Assembly (NCBI RefSeq): GCF_051414135.1
Contig: NZ_JBLKOA010000010.1
Coordinates: 1-62,768, forward strand
Source: Halovenus halobia
GTDB taxonomy: Archaea; Halobacteriota; Halobacteria; Halobacteriales; Haloarculaceae
Length of the DNA stretch: 62,768 bases
Direction of reading: 5' to 3'
This document shows, in pieces, positions 50,132 to 58,055 of the stretch (positions within the stretch are counted from its first letter, which is position 1; each line of letters opens with the position of its first letter). The position numbers were made by a program, and so were the translations under genes. A model generated the notes under the pieces. The model was not told the DNA's origin, searched no databases, and saw only the letters and a program-made list of their open reading frames with translations.

Positions 50132-50203
50132 CCCCGACCGCGGTGTTGACGCAAATCGAAGATTTGCAAAAGCCGAAAACCTGTGGTTTTCGGAAGGTCG
50201 GGG
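50132..50203. repeat. IS left-end stem with two nested hairpins
   Basis: The outer stem CCCCGACC (50132-50139) pairs with GGTCGGGG (50196-50203). Inside are GCAAATC-gaa-GATTTGC (50151-50167) and CCGAAAACC-tgt-GGTTTTCGG (50173-50193), both with 3-nt loops. The two other IS left ends in the window have a simple TTCA-loop hairpin at this place. Confidence 0.85.
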
Positions 50204-50288
50204 TATTCGCCTTGCTGACCAGTATAAAAAGCACGGCCCGTCGGGCGACAGTCGTGTTGTGCGGAGGGCGGGGACCGAACACGACACG

Positions 50289-50531
50289 CTATGCCGGCTC
50301 GACGCGCCAGGTGGTCGCACTCGTGTACGACCACTTCTCGATTTCCAGTTCGATCGTGTTTTCTTTGAGTTTGACCATCAGCGCACCGATCTCTTTCGGC
50401 GAGAGCCCGACCTCGTCCGCGATGAACTTACTCTTGAAGTACATTTCTCCGTCCTGGGCCTTCCCTTTGAGATACGACCGGAGTCGGTCTTCTTTCGACC
50501 GGACATCGTCGGAGGATTGTGTCGTGCTCAT
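50289..50531 (-). CDS. DUF7123-type small winged-helix protein
   Basis: An 80-residue protein with DRLRSYLKGKAQDGEMYFKSKFIADEVGLSPKEIGALMVKLKENTIELEIEKWSYTSATTWRV, a winged-helix pattern shared by haloarchaeal DUF7123. It is probably a DNA-binding regulator; targets are unknown. It lies upstream of the IS in the same direction and was the original upstream neighbour of the site-2 protease gene. Confidence 0.75.
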   Translation of the reverse strand: MSTTQSSDDVRSKEDRLRSYLKGKAQDGEMYFKSKFIADEVGLSPKEIGALMVKLKENTIELEIEKWSYTSATTWRVEPA

Positions 50532-50847
50532 GTCTACACTTAGCTAATGGCGGTACAGGGGGATATAAAGAAAGGAAGCTTCGTGTTGGTTTGACTGCAT
50601 TCAGGCTGAATCACCGTAAAACGCACTTTTTACGAACGACGCTAAACTGCTTAGATTGTTTAAAACAAATTTTGTACTAGTAATTTGGGGTTGCTCAGAC
50701 AGTATATATTCGGTGAAAAATAGCTGGAATAATGGCTCTCTCACCCTCGAAAACCAGCAGAATACACCGGTACATTGTCGCAGAGCTAGCTCGGGCCTCC
50801 GCCGGTGTTGACAACCCTTAAGATGGAATCACGGTTACAGCGAGGCA
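50532..50847. other. AT-richer divergent promoter region between DUF7123 and pyrH
   Basis: No coding frame is visible. A hairpin CGTAAAA/TTTTACG lies at 50615-50634. The stretch 50650-50740 is AT-rich (TTTAAAACAAATTTTG, CAGTATATATTC) and probably holds promoter elements. GAGG before the pyrH ATG is a weak ribosome-binding site. Confidence 0.5.
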
Positions 50848-51537
50848 ATGAAAGTAATCGTCTCTGTCGGCGGGAGCGTTCTCGCGCCGGATGTCGAGTC
50901 CGACCGCGTTGCGGAGTACGGGCGGGTACTCCGAGAACTCGAAGACGCGGGACATACTGTGGGTGCTGTCGTCGGCGGGGGACCGACTGCACGCACGTAC
51001 ATCGGTGCTGCCCGCGACATTGGGGCCAACGAGATGGAACTCGACCAGCTCGGCATTGCCGTCACTCGCCTGAATGCTCGCCTGCTGATTGCTGCGCTCG
51101 AGGACCGTGCGGTCCCGACGCCAGTCGAGACACACGAGCGGGCGCGAGAGGCGCTTCGTCAGGACGATATTCCCGTGATGGGCGGGACTGTCCCCGGACA
51201 CACCACCGACGCTGTTGGGACGGCGCTGGCGGAATACACCAACGCTGACCTGTTGATTTACGCCACCAGTGTTTCCGGCGTCTACGAGGCTGACCCGGAC
51301 ACCGACCCCGACGCCGAAAAATTCGACTCGATGACCGCCGCAGAACTGGTCGACATTGTCTCGGACATCGAACTCGCTGCCGGGAGCAACGCACCGGTCG
51401 ACCTGCTGGCGACGAAACTCCTCCAGCGCTCGGGCCTTCGTGCGGTTGTGCTCGACGGCACAGACCCGACAGCGCTCACTCGAGCAGTCGACGGCACACA
51501 CGACGGCACCGACGTTGTGCCGGAGGACGAGGCATGA
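50848..51537 (+). CDS. pyrH: UMP kinase
   Basis: Phosphorylates UMP to UDP in pyrimidine synthesis. The 229-residue amino-acid-kinase-fold protein has MKVIVSVGGSVLAPDV at the phosphate loop, GAVVGGGPTARTYIGAARDIGA, and the archaeal VMGGTVPGHTTDAVGTALAE segment near the UMP site. The ATG of lysS overlaps its stop by 4 nt, so the two are coupled. Confidence 0.93.
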   Translation: MKVIVSVGGSVLAPDVESDRVAEYGRVLRELEDAGHTVGAVVGGGPTARTYIGAARDIGANEMELDQLGIAVTRLNARLLIAALEDRAVPTPVETHERAREALRQDDIPVMGGTVPGHTTDAVGTALAEYTNADLLIYATSVSGVYEADPDTDPDAEKFDSMTAAELVDIVSDIELAAGSNAPVDLLATKLLQRSGLRAVVLDGTDPTALTRAVDGTHDGTDVVPEDEA

Positions 51538-53171
51538 CCGACCATCCCGACCCCTACGATGTCCTCGACAGCACGGAGCCATTCTGGGCTGACGCCGCCG
51601 CCAACGCCATCGAAGCACACAGCGACGGCGACCCAATCGTGATCAAGGGCGGTGTCTCGCCCTCCGGGGTTCCCCACATTGGCCACGCAAACGAGATTCT
51701 GCGCGGCTACATCGTCGCTGAAGTCTTACGGACGCGAGGTCACGAAGTCGCACAGGTGTTCACTGCGGATGACCGTGACCGCCTCCGGGCAATTCCCCGA
51801 CGACTGGCTGACCTCGATGGGAATCTCGTCGGTCTCGGCGAGGTCGACGCCGGCGCGCTCGGTCGCAACCTCGGCAAACCGTACACCGACGTTCCGGACC
51901 CCTTCGGCTGCTGTGACTCCTACGGCGAACACTTCACCGAACTGCTGCGCCGCGAAACCGAGAAACTCGGCGTCGACGTGGAGTTCGTCTCGAACACCGA
52001 ACTGTACGAATCCGGCGAGTTCGATGCCGTCACGCGACAGGTGCTCGAAAACGCTGACCAGGCCCGCGAAACGCTCTCTGAGTACCAGAATAAAGTCGAC
52101 GAGGACTACGTTCCATTTTTCGCCCGCTGCGAGAACTGTGGGCAGTTGACTGAGACGATTACCGACGTGGACCTCGACGCCGGCACGGTCGCCTACCGCT
52201 GTACCGACAGCGAGGCAGGCGGTGACACAATCGACGGCTGTGACCACGAAGGCACGGCTGATTTCCAGGACGGCAAGCTTCCGTGGCGCTTCGAGTGGCC
52301 CGCCCAGTGGCAGGTGCTCGGCGTGGACTTCGAGCCCTTCGGCAAGGACCACGCTGAGGGCTCCTGGCCCAGCGGCGTCGATATCGCTCGCACCGTCCTC
52401 GGCGTCGAGCCGCCGGTTGGCATGGTCTACGAGTGGTTTACCCTCGAAGGCGAGGCGCTGTCCTCCTCGGAAGGAAATATTGTCACCGTCGGCGAGGTGC
52501 TCGACGTGCTCGAACCCGAAGTATTCCGGTACTTCTTCGGGAAAGAACCGCTCAAGCAGCGGGATTTCAGCATCGAGCGCATCGACCAGCTCGTCGACGA
52601 GTTCGACCGCCTCGAGGCCGTCTACTTCGGCGCAGATGCGGAAGAAAGCGAGCGAGCGCTGGCTGAACGGCTCTACCCGATACTCGTCGACGAGGTGCGC
52701 GAACAGCGGATTCGCATCCCCTACACCTTCGCTGCCGTACTCGGGATGACCGACGACCCCGAACTGCGCGAAGAGATTGCCCGCCGAGAGGGGCACATCC
52801 CCGACGACGCACCGGAGTGGGCCATCGAGGAAGCGCTCTCGCGGGTCAGCCGCGCCCGCGAATGGGCCCGACTGACCGAGAATGCCTTCGATTACGAACT
52901 CAAGCGCTCGACGCTCCCCGAGACGGACTTCGACGACGCTACAGCAGCAGCGCTCTCGGACCTTGCGACATTTGTGGAGGACGGCAACGATGGCGAGGCG
53001 ATTCAGGCCGAGATTTTCGACCTGGCCGAGGAGTACGATATCGCTGTCGGGGACTTTTTCGGCGCGGGCTATCGGCTGTTTTTCGACGACGACGAAGGGC
53101 CGAAACTCGGGCCGTTCCTCGCCAGACTGGACCAGGAGTTCGTCGTGGCGCGACTCCGGCGTGAACGCTAG
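51534..53171 (+). CDS. lysS: Lysyl-tRNA synthetase, class I
   Basis: Charges tRNA-Lys; the class I form is typical of most Euryarchaeota. The 545-residue protein has the HIGH motif as PHIGHANE, the KMSKS-like LSSSEGNIVTV, a Cys-rich zinc insertion (RCENCGQL... RCTDSEAGGDTIDGCDHEG) and an all-helical C-terminal anticodon domain. It overlaps pyrH by 4 nt and its stop overlaps the convergent gene's stop by CTAG. Confidence 0.96.
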   Translation: MTDHPDPYDVLDSTEPFWADAAANAIEAHSDGDPIVIKGGVSPSGVPHIGHANEILRGYIVAEVLRTRGHEVAQVFTADDRDRLRAIPRRLADLDGNLVGLGEVDAGALGRNLGKPYTDVPDPFGCCDSYGEHFTELLRRETEKLGVDVEFVSNTELYESGEFDAVTRQVLENADQARETLSEYQNKVDEDYVPFFARCENCGQLTETITDVDLDAGTVAYRCTDSEAGGDTIDGCDHEGTADFQDGKLPWRFEWPAQWQVLGVDFEPFGKDHAEGSWPSGVDIARTVLGVEPPVGMVYEWFTLEGEALSSSEGNIVTVGEVLDVLEPEVFRYFFGKEPLKQRDFSIERIDQLVDEFDRLEAVYFGADAEESERALAERLYPILVDEVREQRIRIPYTFAAVLGMTDDPELREEIARREGHIPDDAPEWAIEEALSRVSRAREWARLTENAFDYELKRSTLPETDFDDATAAALSDLATFVEDGNDGEAIQAEIFDLAEEYDIAVGDFFGAGYRLFFDDDEGPKLGPFLARLDQEFVVARLRRER

Positions 53172-53569
53172 TTCGGGTCGGCGCTGAAGACACGCTCCGG
53201 ACGGATGCGGAGAATCACGCGCTCGCTGACGATTTCTTGGGGATATGGCTCGCCGAAATAGCGCTGTGAGAGTTCGTCGATGTGCTCGCGAGCACCCTCT
53301 GTAGTGGTTTCCTCGACTTCGCCGCTGACCGAGAGATAGCGGTACGGGTTTTCGGGGTCGAGCATACTTGCCGAGACGGCCGGATTTCGCTCGACGTTTT
53401 TGCACTTCTGTCGGTGGCGTTCGGTGTTGACCAGCAGTCGGTCGTCGGCCTCGTCGTAGCCAATCCAGACCGGACTGGTGTGGGGGAGTCCGTTCGGGAA
53501 CATCGTCGTCACGTGTGCGAACGTCGCTTTCTCGAAGAGGTCGTGAAATGCCGGTGGAATCTCTGCCAT
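53168..53569 (-). CDS. Pyridoxamine 5'-phosphate oxidase-like split-barrel flavoprotein
   Basis: A 133-residue protein of the PNPOx-like fold: FHDLFEKATFAHVTTMFPNGLPHTSPVWIGYDEADDRLLVNTERHRQKCKNVERNPAVSASML and YRYLSVSGEVEETT. Small proteins like this bind FMN, F420 or haem; those with TERHRQKxxN are often F420- or FMN-dependent reductases. The substrate is unknown. Confidence 0.82.
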   Translation of the reverse strand: MAEIPPAFHDLFEKATFAHVTTMFPNGLPHTSPVWIGYDEADDRLLVNTERHRQKCKNVERNPAVSASMLDPENPYRYLSVSGEVEETTTEGAREHIDELSQRYFGEPYPQEIVSERVILRIRPERVFSADPN

Positions 53570-53695
53570 AGTGGCTCTGCGCCGGGCGGCAACTTAATAT
53601 TCTGTGTAACTCACCGCCTGCACTCCGCCCGAATCTCTGGGGGGCGGCCCACCGAGACCAAACCCTCTTTGCTTGACCGCCCTACAACCTATGTA

Positions 53696-55468
53696 ATGTT
53701 CGGCCTGTTGACGTGGCTTCTCCTCGGTATCATTCTCTATACCGTCGTTGCGATGGGGTTGAGCGCACGCGGTTACCTCCCCGACTCGGTGAGTGTGACG
53801 GGTCCGCTTACGACAATCCACACGAAACGCGGGCGGATACTTCTCAACCGACTCGCCCAGCGCAAACGCTTCTGGCGCGCCTGGGGGAACCTCGGTGTCG
53901 GCATTGCGCTGGTGGTCATGGTCATTGCCGGGCTTGCTGTTGTCATCTCCGTGCCGGCGATTTTCGCCCAACCAGACGGCGCAGGGACAATTCAGAGCCC
54001 ACAGAACGCCCTCGTCATCCCGGGAGTCAACGATTACCTGCCGCCTGCTGCCGCGCCCGCAATTATCTTCGGTTTGCTCGTCGGACTTGTCGTCCACGAG
54101 GGCGGCCACGGACTGCTCTGCCGTGTCGAGGATATCGAAATCGAGTCGATGGGTATCGCAACGTTTGCACTGCTCCCGATTGGTGCTTTCGTCGAACCAG
54201 ACCCAGAAGGCCAGCAAGCAGCCAATCGGGGTGCACAGACCCGGATGTTCGCTGCTGGCATCACCAACAACTTCGCCGTCTGTGTTATTGCGATTCTCCT
54301 GCTGTTGCCCCTTGCCGCCTCAGTCGCTGCCGTTTCTGGCGCACACGTCGGGACGGCACTCGACGGCTCCGGGGCCGCTGAAGCGGGCATCGAACGCGGC
54401 GATGTGGTCACCGAAATCGACGGCACGCCAATCGAGAATGCGTCCGCACTCGACGACGAACTCGACAGTAACGACGCGCGCACTGTCGACGTCACTCGTC
54501 AGGAGGGTGACCCTGTGACCGTCGACCGCAGACTGCTTATCTTCGAGCACGTCGACGGCGTTGCCGACGACATCGTGGGAACCGAGCCGCTCACCCGCGT
54601 CACCGCCGTCAACGGGACGCAAGTAGACACCGAACCCGGCTTCGCCGCCGCCGTCGAGAACCGTCCGGTCGCCGAACTCGAAACCAGCCGCGGCAACGCC
54701 ACCGTCCCAATCGGTGCGTACATCGCCGAGATACCACAGGACAGCGCGCTGGCTGCTGAGGGCGCACCGAAAGGGCAGTCGATCGTCGTCACCGCCATCG
54801 ACGGTCAGCGCGTCGCCAACGCCTCGGCGTACGACGCCGCACTTGCGGACCGCGACCCCGGCGCAACGGTCACTGTCGAGGCCTACGTCGAGGGCGAACG
54901 CAGAGTGTACAACGCGACGCTCGACGACCAATCCAGTCTCGGCGTCGACGATGTGGCTATCGCTGACGGCTACACCGGCTTCGTGTTCGACGATTTCGGC
55001 GTCGACACCTACCCCGCCGCGCAGTTCCTCTCGTTTCTCGACGGCAGCAACGCCGGTGCCTTCCCGGCGGTAACCTCGGTGCTGGTCTACATGGCGAACC
55101 TGCTCGTGTTGCCGTTTGCGACGCTGCTCGACCCGACGATTCCGTACAACTTCGCGGGCTTCAACGGTGCCGTCGCAAGCTTCTACACCGTTCAGGGGCC
55201 GCTCTCAGTGCTCGGTGGACTGGTGTTCACGGCGATTAATTTCCTGTTTTGGGCCTGGTGGGTCAACTTCAACCTCGCGCTGTTCAACTGTATCCCGGCG
55301 TTCCCACTCGACGGCGGCCACATCCTCCGGGCGAGTTCCGAGTCTGTCGTCTCTCGACTTCCGGTGCCGAACCGCCGACTCATCGTCACCGTCTTCACGA
55401 GTATCGTCACCATCGGGATGGTCTTTGCCGTGCTGGTGATGATATTCGGACCGGCGCTGCTCGCCTGA
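53696..55468 (+). CDS. Site-2 protease-type metalloprotease with PDZ domains
   Basis: A 590-residue membrane protease. An N-terminal helix and basic loop precede a helix with the zinc motif HEGGH (GLVVHEGGHGLLC). Two PDZ-like domains follow on the outside (AEAGIERGDVVTEIDGTPIENA and LAAEGAPKGQSIVVTAIDGQRVANA), then the C-terminal core with FPLDGGHIL. This matches archaeal S2P/RseP-like proteases that cut membrane proteins after a first cleavage. The ATG at 53696 is preferred because the longer upstream frame runs antisense through the neighbouring gene. Confidence 0.9.
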   Translation: MFGLLTWLLLGIILYTVVAMGLSARGYLPDSVSVTGPLTTIHTKRGRILLNRLAQRKRFWRAWGNLGVGIALVVMVIAGLAVVISVPAIFAQPDGAGTIQSPQNALVIPGVNDYLPPAAAPAIIFGLLVGLVVHEGGHGLLCRVEDIEIESMGIATFALLPIGAFVEPDPEGQQAANRGAQTRMFAAGITNNFAVCVIAILLLLPLAASVAAVSGAHVGTALDGSGAAEAGIERGDVVTEIDGTPIENASALDDELDSNDARTVDVTRQEGDPVTVDRRLLIFEHVDGVADDIVGTEPLTRVTAVNGTQVDTEPGFAAAVENRPVAELETSRGNATVPIGAYIAEIPQDSALAAEGAPKGQSIVVTAIDGQRVANASAYDAALADRDPGATVTVEAYVEGERRVYNATLDDQSSLGVDDVAIADGYTGFVFDDFGVDTYPAAQFLSFLDGSNAGAFPAVTSVLVYMANLLVLPFATLLDPTIPYNFAGFNGAVASFYTVQGPLSVLGGLVFTAINFLFWAWWVNFNLALFNCIPAFPLDGGHILRASSESVVSRLPVPNRRLIVTVFTSIVTIGMVFAVLVMIFGPALLA

Positions 55469-55660
55469 CTCCATCCAGTGCCCTCTGGTAGCGATTTGCA
55501 ACCCGCTGCTGTCGGGCACTTTCACTTTCACTCCGGCTGGCTCGATTATATACGCCACCACGTCCTACGAAAAGACAGAGGGACCACCCCTCTTCTTGTC
55601 ACACGCTCTTTCCCCTTCGGTAGACGATGACCACCGTAGTCCCGACACCGTCCTGTGAGT

Positions 55661-55687
55661 CCGGAATTATCCAGAGAATAATTCCGG
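55661..55687. repeat. Perfect 10-bp hairpin upstream of the kinase fragment
   Basis: CCGGAATTAT (55661-55670) pairs with ATAATTCCGG (55678-55687) around a 7-nt loop. It lies 45-71 bp upstream of the GTG at 55732, just before the TATA-like ACTAAAAATAC (about 55693). It could be an operator or a terminator hairpin. Confidence 0.5.
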
Positions 55688-55731
55688 TACCCGACTAAAA
55701 ATACGCCACAACTTCTCATAGTCGGTTAATT

Positions 55732-57213
55732 GTGGCATATCAGCTCACGCTCTGGACTCTTTTGAGCGCCGCAACGTGTCTCTTTTCGCTCTCGCTTGCC
55801 GCCTTCGGCGCGGTGAGATACCGGGACCAGACGAGCTCGCTCGAAGTTCCAGCGTTTATCGCGCTCATGGCTGCCCTCGCTGTGACAGAGTTCGGCGTCG
55901 CGATGACTTATCTGTTCTTGACACCTGAAATCCAGTTGTTCTGGGCGAATATCGTCAACAGCGTCGGCCTGTTCGGTACAGGGTACGCATTACTGTGGTT
56001 TGCACTCGCGTACGCGGGGCACGAGCGATTTATCAACCGGTGGACGCTGGGCTTTGTCGCTCTCCATATGATTGTCAACGTCATCACAGTCGTCCTCGCT
56101 CCCGAGTTTCTCTACGAGGCCCGCGGCCTTATGACGCTGGGGCCGGTTACCGTGGCTGGCGTCACTGTCGAGCAGTGGCAGTTTCTCGACCGAACGCTCA
56201 AGCTCTCGTTCCGGATTTTTCAGCTATACATGTACAGTCTCGTCGTTGTCAGTAGTGTCATTCTTGTCCGCTATATTCTCCAAACGAAATCACGACTTGC
56301 CGGGGGGCAGATACTCGTGTTGCTGTTCGGGATCGGTGTGCCAGTCGGATACAACACGCTGTTGTTCGCCGGCATCACCACTCCTGCGGTGAACTTCACG
56401 ACACAGTCACTTGTGGTAATGAGCGGTGCGTTCGCCGTCGCGGTGTTCCGATACCGACTGCTCGAACCGGCACCTGTCGGGCGACGACACCTCGTCGAGA
56501 TGATGGACGACCCGGTCGTCATGGTCGACAGCGACGGCCGCGTCGTCGACTGCAACCCGGCCGCACGGGCGCTTGTCGATGCGCCCGACCAGTGGCGTGG
56601 GCTAAACGCGGAGCGATTTTTTAGGCCGCTCTCCGATGAGATGGCCTGGACTGACGGCGGACTCCCAACTGCGACCGAACTCATCCTCGACGACGAGCGC
56701 TCGCTCGACGTGCAGGTGTCACATATCCACGGAGACGAGGCGCTCAGTCTCGGTTGCGTGGTCGTCTTCCGGGACACGACCGAACAAAACCGCCGCCGCC
56801 GACGGCTCGAACAGAAGAACGAACAGCTCGACCAGTTCCGAAGTGTCCTCTCTCACGACCTCAGAAATCCACTCAACGTCGCCAGCGGCAACGTGGCGCT
56901 GCTCAGAGACGAGTACGACGACGCCCGCCTCGACACGGTTGCTGGGGCACTGGAGCGGATGGAACAGATCGTCGAGGAGACGCTACAGTTAGCCCGCCAT
57001 GGAACACGCGTCACCGACCCCGAACCCGTCGCGCTGGGCCCGCTCGTCGAGGACTGCTGGGCGATGGTCGAGGCCGACGGCGCGACGCTCGACCAGCACG
57101 ATTCGCCGACGGTCCTCGGCGACCCCGACCAGTTGCGGACGCTGTTCGAGAATCTACTGCGAAACGCGGTCGAACACAACGACCCGCCGCTGACCATTCG
57201 CGTCGGCACCCTC
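55732..57213 (+). pseudogene. 7TM-PAS sensor histidine kinase, cut inside the ATPase domain
   Basis: The first 494 residues follow a haloarchaeal sensor kinase: about seven helices (1-230), a PAS domain (DDPVVMVDSDGRVVDCNPAARALVD...), phospho-acceptor His375 (SHDLRNPLNVASGN) and the N-box LFENLLRNAVEHN. Right after LTIRVGTL the sequence becomes that of an M48 peptidase, so the G1, F and G2 ATP boxes are missing and the kinase should be dead. It begins with GTG behind an intact promoter-like region, so the fusion may still be transcribed. Confidence 0.8.
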
Positions 57214-57668
57214 CTGGTTGGCCCGTGGATTAACGACTTCATCTACGGGTGGCTGTACGGCCTGGAGTGGATTTCTCTCGACGAACTGCGCGACCGCTCC
57301 CCGGCCTCCGCTGCGGTCATCGAGGAGGTAACCGCCGAATACGACTACGAGACGCCGAAAATCGGCTATATCGACGACCGCAACCCCAACGCCTTCACCT
57401 ACGGCTCGGGGCGGTACAACGCCCGCATCGTGCTCACTGAGGGCTGTTTCGAGTTCCTCGACGACGAGGAGACGGCGAGCGTGATGGCTCACGAACTCGG
57501 TCACATCACCAGCCGAGATTTCATCATCATGACGATTGCCAACACTATCGTCCAACTGCTGTACCTCGTCGCCGTCTACGCCTGGCGAATTGCCTCCACC
57601 TCCGGGTCGGCGAAAAACCGGGCCGCGAGCGCGCTGTACGCTGTCGGCGTTCTCGCCTACATCTTCTG
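57214..57668 (+). pseudogene. Internal fragment of an M48 (HtpX-like) metalloprotease
   Basis: In frame with the kinase fragment, LVGPWINDFIYGWLYGLEWISLDEL starts a haloarchaeal M48 membrane protease section with NPNAFTYGSGRYNARIV and the zinc motif HELGH (His587 of the joined frame). It ends in a helix (ALYAVGVLAYIFW) before the third zinc ligand (the downstream Glu). The N-terminal and C-terminal parts of the protease are missing, so it is a remnant. Confidence 0.8.
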
Positions 57669-57781
57669 GTTTTGCCGGCGACGAAGAGGTCAAAAGCTAC
57701 ATCAACTACAGCGGACTCATCGGCGGAGGGGTGCTGGTGCTACTCGGACTCGTGATTCTCGTGGTCCTGTACCCACTCTAG
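57669..57781 (+). pseudogene. C-terminal fragment of an unidentified membrane protein
   Basis: In a different frame from the kinase/M48 fusion, the last 37 codons before a TAG read GFAGDEEVKSYINYSGLIGGG followed by a hydrophobic helix ending VVLYPL. This looks like the natural C-terminus of a small membrane protein whose body has been lost. The stop overlaps the convergent gene by CTAG, as at other intact gene pairs here. The fused frame itself runs on to 57834 with Arg-rich nonsense. Confidence 0.6.
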
Positions 57782-58053
57782 ACGTCTTCGCCCGCGTCGC
57801 CGCCAATTCCGACCGCGTCCTCGGTCTTGAGTGAGTCGATGCCCGACAGGTCACAGATAGCATCGATTCGCTGCTGTTCGGTTTCGACTCGGAGTGCACC
57901 GAACTGCAGGCGGTCGGTCACACTGGCGTCCAACTCTTCGATAGCTGATTCGAGGTCGTCGCGCTGGCCCTCCTCGGCAGTCACAATCAGGACAACAGCC
58001 TCGCCCTCGATAGGGTCCTCGCGCATTCGTCGGACGGGATGAGAGAGATACAT
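57778..58053 (-). CDS. Conserved small protein downstream of the radical SAM gene
   Basis: A 91-residue acidic protein (RMREDPIEGEAVVLIVTAEEGQRDDLESAIEELDASVTDRLQFGALRVETEQQRIDAICDLSGIDSL). The pattern of a strand, a helix, a strand and a helix suggests a ferredoxin-like fold. It starts 2 nt after the radical SAM gene, so it is likely its operon partner. The start may be the Met at 58026 instead. Confidence 0.65.
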   Translation of the reverse strand: MYLSHPVRRMREDPIEGEAVVLIVTAEEGQRDDLESAIEELDASVTDRLQFGALRVETEQQRIDAICDLSGIDSLKTEDAVGIGGDAGEDV

Positions 58054-58055
58054 CG

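Larger units (their letters stand above)
48621..50223 (-). mobile_element. IS1341/IS605-type TnpB-only insertion element
   Basis: The element holds one gene, tnpB, and no TnpA. Its right end has the hairpin at 48631-48652 followed by TAACATTCAA. Its left end (from 50223 downward) has GGTCAGC, GGCGAATACC and the stem CCCCGACC/GGTCGGGG (50132-50139 with 50196-50203). TTTAT lies directly before the left end on the minus strand, a TTNAT-like target as known for TnpB elements. Joining the flanks recreates a plausible TATA box for the site-2 protease gene. The exact ends are inferred by analogy. Confidence 0.7.

Noticed and set aside
57669..57834. The extended frame of the kinase/M48 fusion past 57668 as genuine coding sequence.
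   Set aside because: It becomes RRRRGQKLHQLQRTHRRR-like, while another frame there gives a natural membrane-protein C-terminus ending in a YTAR overlap.
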